Made by a program: the position numbers and the translations under genes. The notes below the pieces were generated by a model. It had not been told where the DNA came from, ran no database searches, and saw only the letters and a program-made list of their open reading frames with translations. Shown here one piece after another: positions 1-6,139 of a DNA stretch of 7,725 bases (positions are counted from its first letter, which is position 1; every line of letters starts with the position of its first letter). Origin of the DNA: Clostridia bacterium (GTDB lineage Bacteria > Bacillota_A > Clostridia > Oscillospirales > CAG-272); assembly GCA_017457545.1 (NCBI GenBank), contig JAFTHF010000042.1:1-7725 (forward strand). The letters run 5' to 3'.

Positions 1-131
1 CCGCATCTATCTGACCGGCAAAAGCCTCATTAAGAGAGATAGCACGGGAGGTCTGCATCCCACTGTTGGATATTGAACTCCAATTTTATCTTGTAGGTCG
101 AATACATCGCCTTATCACGCACTAAGCAGGA
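1..131 (-). ncRNA. ssrS: Probable 6S RNA (SsrS), 5' portion, cut by window edge
   Basis: No convincing ORF covers these bases. Read on the minus strand, they fold into a long hairpin with interruptions. GCGUG (120-116) pairs with CGUGC (46-42), UGUAU (106-102) with AUGCA (58-54), CCUAC (97-93) with GUGGG (63-59), and UUGGA (83-79) with UCCAA (70-66), around an 8-base terminal loop. A small hairpin, CUC-UUAAU-GAG (36-26), follows on the 3' side, as is common in the 3' strand of the 6S open bubble. 6S RNA binds the housekeeping RNA polymerase by mimicking an open promoter. The start of the transcript, CCUGC, and a GUAUUCGACCUACA block look to me, from memory, like Firmicutes 6S. The closing 3' strand lies outside the window, so family assignment is inference. 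SRP RNA, tmRNA and RNase P RNA signatures were not seen. The 5' end is estimated from the candidate promoter upstream. Confidence 0.5.
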
Positions 132-161
132 GTATTTCTATTTATTTTTTATCGTGGTCAA
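131..161 (-). promoter_or_regulatory. Candidate promoter for the 6S-like RNA, inside the end of the DUF1292 gene
   Basis: The minus strand shows TTGACC (161-156), five of six matches to the sigma-A -35 box. Downstream are two possible -10 boxes, TAGAAA (140-135, 15-base spacer) and AATACT (136-131, 19-base spacer). Neither spacing is ideal, so the exact -10 is uncertain. The -35 lies in the last codons of the DUF1292 gene and the start of transcription would fall near the CCTGC at 130-126, where the folded RNA begins. Confidence 0.35.
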
Positions 162-390
162 TAGTGTTGAGTCGCTTATCGAAAATCTTAAAGACCTTAT
201 CAAGCTCATCACCCTCAACGCTTACAAAGGTATCTTCCTTTTTACTTGTCTTAACTCTTTTAAGCACATAGTATTCTGCGGGAGTAACGGCAAAATAGGT
301 AGCGCCGTCAATATCGCATTTATCAATTACCTCGTAATCTCTTTCTGTATCGTCCTCGTCAAAAAGAGTGATAAATTCCTTTTCTGCCAT
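142..390 (-). CDS. DUF1292 (UPF0473, YrzB-like) protein of unknown function
   Basis: This is an 82-residue, strongly acidic protein matching the DUF1292 family, small proteins found across Bacillota with no established biochemical role. The family pattern is visible as an N-terminal FITLFDEDD, a middle section with YFAVTPAEYYVLKR (residues 32-45), and a C-terminal EGDELDKVFKIFD (59-71). There are no membrane segments or signal peptide, so it is probably cytosolic. The ATG at 390-388 is chosen because AGAGGTGAT ends about five bases upstream. A GTG three codons further out (399-397) lies within that ribosome binding site and is rejected. In Bacillus the homologue sits near ruvX and mltG-type genes; here it stands 59 bp downstream of thiI with its own strong promoter, and a 6S-like RNA follows. 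Family assignment is by memory of conserved patterns. Confidence 0.88.
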   Translation of the reverse strand: MAEKEFITLFDEDDTERDYEVIDKCDIDGATYFAVTPAEYYVLKRVKTSKKEDTFVSVEGDELDKVFKIFDKRLNTIDHDKK

Positions 391-416
391 TAGTATCACC
401 TCTGTTTTCTGATTTT

Positions 417-445
417 ATTTTACCATATAAAAGATTATTTGTCAA
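417..445 (-). promoter_or_regulatory. Strong sigma-A promoter for the DUF1292 gene
   Basis: On the minus strand a perfect -35 TTGACA (445-440) is followed by a 17-base spacer and TAAAAT (422-417), five of six matches to the -10 box. The -10 is preceded by TGG, giving an extended -10. Transcription would start near 410, leaving a leader of about 20 bases that carries the AGAGGTGAT ribosome binding site. The -35 box begins only four bases beyond the thiI stop codon. Confidence 0.8.
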
Positions 446-449
446 GAAT

Positions 450-1646
450 TTATATATTTGTGCTGTCAGGCTTTATTACAACCCACTCTCTTGTAGCGTA
501 TGCCTCTTCAACAAGAGCATTAAAATCAAGCTTGTTTTCCTCAGCTATAACCTTGTCAAGCTCAGGACGTGTTCTTGGATGCTTTGGTGTAAATACAGTA
601 CAGCAATCCTCATAGGGAAGAATAGATGTATCGTAAGCGCCGATTCTTCTTGAAATCTGGATAATTTCGTCCTTATCCATACCGATAAGAGGACGGTAAA
701 CAGGGATATCCGACATAGCGTTGGTTACATTAATTGCCTTCATTGTCTGACTTGCCACCTGACCAAGGCTTTCACCTGTGATAATGGCATCACAGTCATA
801 ATCGTGAGCAAGCTTAACCGAAAGCGCCATCATATATCTACGCAAGAGAAGAGTAAAATAGTCCTCATCGCAGTTATCTCTTATCATTTCCTGAATATGA
901 GTCAGGGAAATAATGTGAACTCTTATTTTTGTTGTATAATCTGTAAGAATTTTCGCAAGCTCAAGCACCTTTTCCTTTGCTCTTTCGGAGGTGTAGGGGA
1001 AGGACTCAAAATGGATAGCCTCAAGCTGAACACCACGCTTTGCCATCATAAAGCCTGCAACAGGGGAATCAATACCTCCGGAAAGGAGAAGAAGTCCACG
1101 TCCGCTGGAGCCGTAGGGAATACCACCTGCGCCCTTTTCCTGTCCTGCGTGAATGTATGCCTCCTTTTCACGCACCTCAACACGAACAACTATATCGGGG
1201 TTGTAAAGGTCAACCTTAACTCTGCCACCTGTTGCCTCAAGGACAGCAGCACCTACCTCACCTGCAATTTGGGGTGAGGATAAGGGGAAGCGCTTATCGG
1301 AGCGCTTAGCATCAGCCTTAAAGGTTTTACAGCCGTTTAAGCGTGTGGGGATATATTCCTTAACCACACGAAGAATTTCGTCCATATCCTTTGCGCAAGC
1401 GGCAGCACGTGTGATTCCGACAAAGCCGAAAACGTGCTTTGCCTCCTCATACATTTCGTCAATCTTATCAATGCTATCCTCATCAAGAGGCTCTATAAAA
1501 ACTGTGCTCTGAGAGTAGAAAATTCCAAAATTACCGACACGTCTGGCACGATTTTTTAAATCCTTAATCATTTTGGCCTCAAAGTCGGAACGATTTGCAC
1601 CCTTCAGAACGACCTCGCCATATTTACATAAAATTACTTCCTTCAT
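450..1646 (-). CDS. thiI: tRNA 4-thiouridine synthase ThiI (rhodanese-less form)
   Basis: ThiI adenylates uridine 8 of tRNA with ATP and replaces its oxygen by sulfur, giving 4-thiouridine, a near-UV sensor; in many bacteria it also passes sulfur to ThiS for the thiazole of thiamine. The 398-residue protein has an N-terminal ferredoxin-like region, a THUMP RNA-binding domain (about 60-168), and a PP-loop ATP pyrophosphatase domain with SGGIDSP at 189-195. GESLGQVASQT (291-301) and YRPLIGMDK (317-325) are also typical. DCCTVFTPKHPRT (347-359) carries the cysteine that receives sulfur. The C-terminal rhodanese domain of the E. coli enzyme (about 480 residues) is absent, as in Bacillus (about 400), so persulfide must come from a separate cysteine desulfurase, not seen here. 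The ATG overlaps the proA stop as ATGA. A GGGTGACGG stretch about 12 bases upstream is a weak ribosome site, so expression probably depends on proA translation. No terminator follows. Confidence 0.97.
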   Translation of the reverse strand: MKEVILCKYGEVVLKGANRSDFEAKMIKDLKNRARRVGNFGIFYSQSTVFIEPLDEDSIDKIDEMYEEAKHVFGFVGITRAAACAKDMDEILRVVKEYIPTRLNGCKTFKADAKRSDKRFPLSSPQIAGEVGAAVLEATGGRVKVDLYNPDIVVRVEVREKEAYIHAGQEKGAGGIPYGSSGRGLLLLSGGIDSPVAGFMMAKRGVQLEAIHFESFPYTSERAKEKVLELAKILTDYTTKIRVHIISLTHIQEMIRDNCDEDYFTLLLRRYMMALSVKLAHDYDCDAIITGESLGQVASQTMKAINVTNAMSDIPVYRPLIGMDKDEIIQISRRIGAYDTSILPYEDCCTVFTPKHPRTRPELDKVIAEENKLDFNALVEEAYATREWVVIKPDSTNI

Positions 1647-2893
1647 CTTGTATGACCGTCACCCTTAATAATGTATTTTGTAGTTGTAAGTGCGCTAAGT
1701 CCCATAGGACCTCTTACATGGAGCTTCTGTGTGGAAATGCCGATTTCTGCGCCTAAGCCAAACTCACCGCCATCGGTAAATCTTGTAGATGCGTTTACAT
1801 AGAGAGAGCAGGAGTCGATTGCGCTTGTAAACAGGTCTGCATTACGGGAATTTTCAGTAATGATAGCTTCGCTATGACCTGTGGAATATTTTCTTATATG
1901 CTCAATGGCATCGTAAATAGAGTCAACAACCTTAACGGATACAATATAGTCATCGTATTCTGTATTGTAGTCCTCCTCTGTTGCCTCAGTAATACCCTTA
2001 AGTATTCTTAATGTGTCAGCACAGCCACGGAATTCAAGGGAGCAATATCTTGTTGATTCATAGAATTTAGTTAAAAATTCCTCAGCCACGCTTCTATGCA
2101 CAAGGACTGTTTCAATTGCATTGCATACAGAGGGACGGGAGCATTTTGCATTGATTGCCACGGAAAGAGCAATATCCATCTTAGCGCTTTCATCAACGTA
2201 AAGGTGGCAGTTGCCGGCACCTGTTTCAATTACGGGAACGGTGGAATTTTCCACCACGCTGTTAATAAGTCCCTTGCCGCCTCTTGGTATTAAAACATCC
2301 ACTCCCCCACGCATTTTCATAAGAGCAGTGGAGCTTTCACGGCTTGTATCCTCAATAAGAGTAACGCAGTTCTCATCAAATCCGCAGCTATTTAAGGTGC
2401 GTCTTATAATGTTAACCACGCATTTATTTGAGTTGATTGCCTCCTTGCCACCACGAAGAATAACAGCATTACCACTCTTTAAGCAAAGAGATGCTGCATC
2501 GGGCGTAACGTTAGGACGTGCCTCATAAATCATAGCTACAACTCCGAGGGGTACACAGGTCTTATGAATTTCAAGGCCGTTTGGACGTGTAAATATTTCG
2601 CCTGTACCGATTGGGTCGCCAAGGTCAGCAATTTTTGTAATAGCCTTGGCAATATCCTCAATTCTGCCCTCATTAAGCATAAGACGGTCCTGCATTGACT
2701 CCTTCATGCCGTTTGATTTTGCATTTTCAATATCTATTTTATTTGCTTCAATTATTTCAGCCTTATTTTCTCTTAAAGCATCTGCAATGCAAAGAAGCAC
2801 ACCGTTTCTTTCCTTGCCTGACTTTAAGGCCAAGGTGCGAGAGGCTATTCTTGCATTATCGCATAATATCTTTACTGCATCAAATGTGCTCAT
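1643..2893 (-). CDS. proA: Gamma-glutamyl phosphate reductase ProA
   Basis: ProA reduces gamma-glutamyl phosphate with NADPH to glutamate-5-semialdehyde, which cyclises to pyrroline-5-carboxylate, the second step of proline synthesis. The protein has 416 residues, the usual family length, and an aldehyde dehydrogenase-like fold. Visible marks are VAMIYEARPNVTPDA (119-133) and the phosphate/cofactor region SGNAVILRGGKEA (140-152). VDVLIPRGG (198-206) precedes the conserved ETGAGNCH (223-230). The catalytic cysteine is Cys257 in RPSVCNAIE, and the C-terminal signature runs from RFTDGGEFGLGAEIG (371-385) through LHVRGPMGL (391-399). The start ATG overlaps the last bases of proB (ATGA) and the stop overlaps thiI in the same way, so the three are read as one coupled message. 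The substrate is labile, which fits a ProB-ProA complex and joint expression. Confidence 0.98.
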   Translation of the reverse strand: MSTFDAVKILCDNARIASRTLALKSGKERNGVLLCIADALRENKAEIIEANKIDIENAKSNGMKESMQDRLMLNEGRIEDIAKAITKIADLGDPIGTGEIFTRPNGLEIHKTCVPLGVVAMIYEARPNVTPDAASLCLKSGNAVILRGGKEAINSNKCVVNIIRRTLNSCGFDENCVTLIEDTSRESSTALMKMRGGVDVLIPRGGKGLINSVVENSTVPVIETGAGNCHLYVDESAKMDIALSVAINAKCSRPSVCNAIETVLVHRSVAEEFLTKFYESTRYCSLEFRGCADTLRILKGITEATEEDYNTEYDDYIVSVKVVDSIYDAIEHIRKYSTGHSEAIITENSRNADLFTSAIDSCSLYVNASTRFTDGGEFGLGAEIGISTQKLHVRGPMGLSALTTTKYIIKGDGHTR

Positions 2894-3687
2894 TTTGTAT
2901 CCTTTCTTCCGGCAAAATATGTACCTACATGCTTGCCGTCAAGTATTTCATAAAGAATAAATGGGTCCTGACCGTTTATAATCATCATGGGAATACCCAT
3001 ATTTGTAGCAATGGATGCTGCCTTGATTTTTGCAATCATACCGCCTGTACCACGCTTTGTACCTGCACCGCCGGCATAGGAGCGAATCTCATCGTTAATG
3101 TCCTCAACTCTGTCAATAAGCTTGGCATCTGGATTTTTGCGTGGGTCCTTATCGTAAAGACCGTCAATATCGCTGAGGTTAATAATAATATCGGCATCTG
3201 ATACAATACCAACATATGCAGAAAGAGTATCGTTACCGCCAAACTGCATTTCCTCACTGGAAACGGAGTCGTTTTCGTTTACAATGGGAATACATTTCAT
3301 GGAAATAAGGGTGTGGAATGTGTTTTTAACAAGCTCAAGTCGGTGAGGGTTGTCAATTACATCCTTAGTCATAAGAATCTGGGCAACGGTATGGCCGTAC
3401 TCGGCAAAGAAATTTTCATAAATTTTCATAAGCTGGCTCTGACCCACAGCAGCGCAAGCCTGCTTTTTTGCAAGGGTGTCGGGATAAATGTCAAGCCCAA
3501 GCTTCGCATAGCCTGCACCTACAGCGCCTGATGACACTATAATTACCTCATGTCCTGCATTTTTGAAGTCGGAAATAGTGCGCACAAGAGCTTCAATTCT
3601 TCTTAAGTTGAGTGCGCCGTTCTGATATGTAAGGGTAGATGTACCTACCTTAATTACTATTCTTTTACATCCTTTAATACCGTTCAT
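2890..3687 (-). CDS. proB: Glutamate 5-kinase ProB (short form without PUA domain)
   Basis: ProB phosphorylates the gamma-carboxyl of glutamate with ATP, the committed and usually proline-inhibited step of proline synthesis. The 265 residues are a single amino-acid kinase domain: IVIKVGTSTLT (10-20), the glutamate-binding VSSGAVGAG (51-59), QSQLMKIYE (83-91), NENDSVSSEE (137-146), FGGNDTLSA (149-157), DIDGLYDKDPR (173-183) and the ATP-site GTKRGTGGM (209-217). The E. coli enzyme (367 residues) carries an extra C-terminal PUA domain that is missing here, a common variant. The ATG at 3687-3685 is chosen because TTGGAG lies seven bases upstream and family members begin shortly before the KVGTS motif. 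The reading frame stays open 40 codons further out, but that stretch covers the promoter and is AT-rich noncoding-like. It heads the proB-proA-thiI operon, with a four-base overlap with proA. Confidence 0.97.
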   Translation of the reverse strand: MNGIKGCKRIVIKVGTSTLTYQNGALNLRRIEALVRTISDFKNAGHEVIIVSSGAVGAGYAKLGLDIYPDTLAKKQACAAVGQSQLMKIYENFFAEYGHTVAQILMTKDVIDNPHRLELVKNTFHTLISMKCIPIVNENDSVSSEEMQFGGNDTLSAYVGIVSDADIIINLSDIDGLYDKDPRKNPDAKLIDRVEDINDEIRSYAGGAGTKRGTGGMIAKIKAASIATNMGIPMMIINGQDPFILYEILDGKHVGTYFAGRKDTK

Positions 3688-3710
3688 AATAATTCTCCAA
3701 AAAAATTTCA

Positions 3711-3734
3711 AAATTCGCTTGAATATAAATTCGC
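3711..3734. repeat. Direct repeat AAATTCGC in the proB leader
   Basis: AAATTCGC occurs at 3711-3718 and again at 3727-3734, 16 bases apart start to start. A related GCGAATA occurs at 3811-3817 in the opposite orientation. The pair lies between the candidate proB promoter and the proB ribosome site. It could be a regulator binding site, but AT-rich sequence makes chance copies possible. Confidence 0.3.
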
Positions 3735-3742
3735 AATAATAT

Positions 3743-3770
3743 ATAATAAAATTAAGGTCGCATGGACCAA
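3743..3770 (-). promoter_or_regulatory. Candidate promoter of the proB-proA-thiI operon
   Basis: The minus strand has TTGGTC (3770-3765, three of six to the -35 box), a 16-base spacer and TATTAT (3748-3743, five of six to the -10 box). Transcription would begin near 3736, leaving a leader of about 50 bases to the proB start. That is far too short for a T-box or other typical riboswitch, so control, if any, is probably by a protein or by feedback on the enzyme. Confidence 0.45.
3756..3768. promoter_or_regulatory. Small dyad GGTC-N5-GACC between the divergent promoters
   Basis: GGTC (3756-3759) and GACC (3765-3768) form an inverted repeat around GCATG. It covers the proB -35 box and the start of its spacer, and stops five bases before the zapA -35 box. 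The position suits an operator able to influence both promoters. The arms are only four bases, so this is tentative. Confidence 0.3.
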
Positions 3771-3817
3771 TATTTGCGTATGCATTTATTTTTATATATA
3801 ATAGCATTATGCGAATA
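3771..3817. repeat. Imperfect inverted repeat around the zapA -10 box
   Basis: TATTTGCGTATGC (3771-3783) is matched in inverted orientation by GCATTATGCGAATA (3804-3817), with two transition differences and one extra base. The 20 bases between them hold the zapA TATAAT box, and the left arm covers the -35 box. An operator or a chance AT-rich match are both possible. The right arm lies at about the expected transcription start. Confidence 0.35.
3774..3802 (+). promoter_or_regulatory. Promoter of the zapA operon
   Basis: A perfect TATAAT (3797-3802) follows TTGCGT (3774-3779, three of six to the -35 box) with a 17-base spacer. Transcription would start near 3809, about 40 bases before the zapA ATG. 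It is the only good plus-strand promoter I see ahead of the five-gene run that follows. Confidence 0.6.
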
Positions 3818-3848
3818 AAAATTCAAGTGGTTTGGAAAGGAAATATCT

Positions 3849-4160
3849 ATGAAGGAAAAATTTTATGTTGATATAGCAGGCATTAAGCTTGGCATCGTGT
3901 CTGAGGAGGGCAAGGAATATGTTGATTCCATTGCTCAGGCAGTAAATGACAGAATTTATGAAATGACACGCAATCAGAGAAACTGCTCCTTGGTAGAGGC
4001 TGCTATTTTCTGCGCTATGGACTTTTACAGCACCTGTGAAAGCGATGAAAAGAAGCTTAAGAATCTTGAGGCGCAGATTGCACTTTATCAGGTAAACGTA
4101 AACAGACTTAAGAGAGAAAATGAAGAGCTTCAGGCAAAGCTTAGACAAAATGGAAGATAA
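3849..4160 (+). CDS. zapA: Cell division protein ZapA
   Basis: ZapA binds FtsZ at mid-cell and promotes bundling and stability of the Z ring; it is conserved but usually dispensable. The 103-residue product has the family layout. An N-terminal beta-rich domain begins KFYVDIAGIKLGIVSEEG (4-21), where this family has its FtsZ-binding head. The helix EYVDSIAQAVNDRIYEM (23-39) follows, and then a second helix rich in alanine and small residues (48-62). A coiled coil from about 66 to 100 (KKLKNLEAQIALYQVNVNRL and on) serves dimer/tetramer assembly. The start has a clear AAAGGAAA ribosome site eight bases upstream. It is the first gene of a plus-strand operon and its end overlaps the following U32 gene by 11 bases. 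A zapA-U32 order is, to my knowledge, frequent in Clostridia. Confidence 0.9.
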   Translation: MKEKFYVDIAGIKLGIVSEEGKEYVDSIAQAVNDRIYEMTRNQRNCSLVEAAIFCAMDFYSTCESDEKKLKNLEAQIALYQVNVNRLKRENEELQAKLRQNGR

Positions 4161-6138
4161 GAGATACATACCGGAGCTTCTTTGTCCCGCAGGGGATAAG
4201 GAAGCCCTTTATGCCGCAATTTCCGGTGGCGCAGATGCCGTATACTTCGGCACTGACCTTTTTAATGCGAGAATAAGAGCAGGCAATTTTACTCTTGATG
4301 AGGCAAGGGAAGCGATAAGGCTTTGCCATATCCACGGGGTAAAGGTGTATATAACTCTTAATATTGCAATTTACGAAAGAGAGCTTGATACGCTTCTTTC
4401 CTATGTGGGCTCACTTTATAAGTCGGGGGCAGATGCTCTTATTGTGTCCGACCTTGGAGTAATGAGCCTTATTAAAAAGCATTTTCCCGATTTTGAGATA
4501 CACGCCAGTACCCAGTGCACCGTTCACAATCTTGACGGTGTTGGGTTTTTATTTTTAAATGGGTGTAAAAGAGTAGTTGTGGCAAGAGAGCTTGACAGAG
4601 AAAGCCTTGAATACATCTGTAAAAATACAGATGCAGAAACAGAAATGTTTATTCACGGCGCTCACTGTATGTCAGTTTCCGGTCAATGTCTTATGAGCTA
4701 CGCAATGGGTGGCAGAAGCGGTAACAGAGGCGAATGCGCTCAGCCTTGCCGATTGCCCTACAGGATAGGAAATAAGCAGGGCTATCCCTTAAGCCTTAAG
4801 GATATGTCACTTTCAAATCACATAAGCGAGATTTGTAATTTAGGAGTTACCTCCCTTAAAATTGAGGGAAGAATGAAGAGTGCGTCCTACGTCTATGGAG
4901 TATCATCAAGCTATCGCCGTATGCTTGATGAAAAAAGAAATGCCACCAAGGGTGAAAGAGATGAGCTTAGCCGTCTTTTCTCACGTCAGGGCTTTAGCGA
5001 CGGGTATTTTACCAAAAATATAAATTCATCTATGCTTGGCATTCGCTCCGAGGAGAATAAGGAGCAGTCAAGAAGCATTGAGGAAAGACCCATTACTCTG
5101 CCTAAGGTCGAGGTTGATATGTACGCTCGCTTTATTGAGGGAGAAAAGGCAGAGCTGACGCTTAAGGCAGAAAATGAAAGTGTTACCGTTTACGGTGACA
5201 CAGTAGAGAGGGCAATCAACGCTCCTATGAGTGAGGATGACCTTAAAAAGAGCCTTGTAAAGCTTGGTAATACTCCATTTGAGGCAGACAAGGTGGAAAT
5301 CGAAAAAAGTGAAAATATAATGGTTCGCGTCTCCTCCCTTAACGCAATGAGACGTGAGGCAGCAGATAAGCTTTTTGCTCCCAAAAGAGAAAGTATAGAG
5401 GCAAAATATTCTGCAACCTATCAAAGATATAAAAAGCCCTTTTTAAGAAGCGCTTCCTTCTCAAAAACAGAGCAAATCCCCAAGGACGTGTCTTATTTTG
5501 ATAGGGTATACGTGTATGCTGACAGATACGAAAGCGACTGTGGGGCAAACGGAATACAGCTTCCTCCCGTAATTCTTGACAGAGAATGGGACAGAATTGA
5601 AGAAAAGCTTATGCTTGCAAGACGAGACGGAGTAAAGTATGCTCTTATAACCAACATAGGACAGATAGAACGAGTAAAAAAGCACGGTTTTGAAATAACA
5701 GCTGACTACAGATTTAATGTGTTTAACCGACCCTGTGTTGATTATTTACGTTTTGTAGGCTTTGATACGGTTATTCTTTCTCCCGAGCTTACATTACGTC
5801 AATGTGCAGATATGGCAGGCAACGCCATAATTGTATACGGAAACATTCCTGTAATGACTACGCATAAATGCATTATTAAAGATACAGCAGGCTGCGAAAG
5901 GTGTAGGACCCATCTTGTAGACAGAATGGGTGCGTCCTTCTATGCAGAGGGAATATTCGGACATAGGAATGTAATTTATAACAGCGTTCCCATTTATATG
6001 GCAGAAAAAATGGATACGTTACGTGATTTTTCACACCATTTTATCTTTTCAAGCGAAACAAGGGAGCAATGTGAGCAGGTAATAAACGCATATAAGCAGG
6101 GTCTTGCTACAGACAGGAAAATAAAAAGGATTAAGTAA
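4150..6138 (+). CDS. U32 family protein with DUF3656 domain (RlhA-like, 'peptidase U32')
   Basis: The product is 662 residues and belongs to peptidase family U32. Many members are now known as RNA hydroxylation proteins rather than proteases; E. coli RlhA, of similar length, is needed for 5-hydroxycytidine at 23S rRNA 2501. The N-terminal barrel starts ELLCPAGDKEALYAAISGGADAV in outline (9-31). It includes HASTQCTVHN (118-127) and the four-cysteine cluster with Cys173, Cys180, Cys196 and Cys200, ending GNRGECAQPCR, a probable iron-sulfur site. SLKIEGRMK (235-243) follows. Residues about 310-410 match DUF3656. A C-terminal U32-like section holds a second cysteine group, Cys574, Cys582 and Cys585. 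The ATG at 4150 is preferred because homologues begin close to ELLxPAG. An upstream in-frame ATG at 4120 has a slightly better purine-rich site and would add ten residues. It overlaps zapA by 11 bases; maf follows after one base. Whether this one acts on rRNA is inference. Confidence 0.92.
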   Translation: MEDKRYIPELLCPAGDKEALYAAISGGADAVYFGTDLFNARIRAGNFTLDEAREAIRLCHIHGVKVYITLNIAIYERELDTLLSYVGSLYKSGADALIVSDLGVMSLIKKHFPDFEIHASTQCTVHNLDGVGFLFLNGCKRVVVARELDRESLEYICKNTDAETEMFIHGAHCMSVSGQCLMSYAMGGRSGNRGECAQPCRLPYRIGNKQGYPLSLKDMSLSNHISEICNLGVTSLKIEGRMKSASYVYGVSSSYRRMLDEKRNATKGERDELSRLFSRQGFSDGYFTKNINSSMLGIRSEENKEQSRSIEERPITLPKVEVDMYARFIEGEKAELTLKAENESVTVYGDTVERAINAPMSEDDLKKSLVKLGNTPFEADKVEIEKSENIMVRVSSLNAMRREAADKLFAPKRESIEAKYSATYQRYKKPFLRSASFSKTEQIPKDVSYFDRVYVYADRYESDCGANGIQLPPVILDREWDRIEEKLMLARRDGVKYALITNIGQIERVKKHGFEITADYRFNVFNRPCVDYLRFVGFDTVILSPELTLRQCADMAGNAIIVYGNIPVMTTHKCIIKDTAGCERCRTHLVDRMGASFYAEGIFGHRNVIYNSVPIYMAEKMDTLRDFSHHFIFSSETREQCEQVINAYKQGLATDRKIKRIK

Positions 6139-6139
6139 A

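Noticed and set aside
35..112. Minus-strand 25-codon ORF starting MYSTYKIK
   Set aside because: It is short, with AAGG only two bases before the ATG, and it lies across the paired arms of the RNA fold; an RNA gene explains the bases better.
391..399. GTG start adding three residues to the DUF1292 protein
   Set aside because: The GTG lies inside the AGAGGTGAT ribosome site of the better ATG at 390.
804..1277. 157-residue plus-strand ORF
   Set aside because: It lies opposite the conserved thiI coding sequence, has an atypical cysteine- and histidine-rich composition and no family resemblance; a shadow frame.
2695..3201. 168-residue plus-strand ORF across proA and proB
   Set aside because: It is antisense to two conserved genes, with cysteine-rich low-quality sequence and no ribosome site noted; a shadow frame.
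3688..3740. Proline T-box or riboswitch in the proB leader
   Set aside because: The leader is only about 50 bases, with no specifier stem or terminator/antiterminator pair.
3688..3807. 40-residue N-terminal extension of ProB
   Set aside because: It covers the promoter region, is AT-rich, resembles no ProB N-terminus, and the ATG at 3687 has a well-placed ribosome site.
4120..4149. Upstream ATG of the U32 gene
   Set aside because: It is possible, with a purine-rich stretch before it, but the added ten residues lie deep in zapA and relatives begin near the ELLxPAG motif; kept as the alternative.
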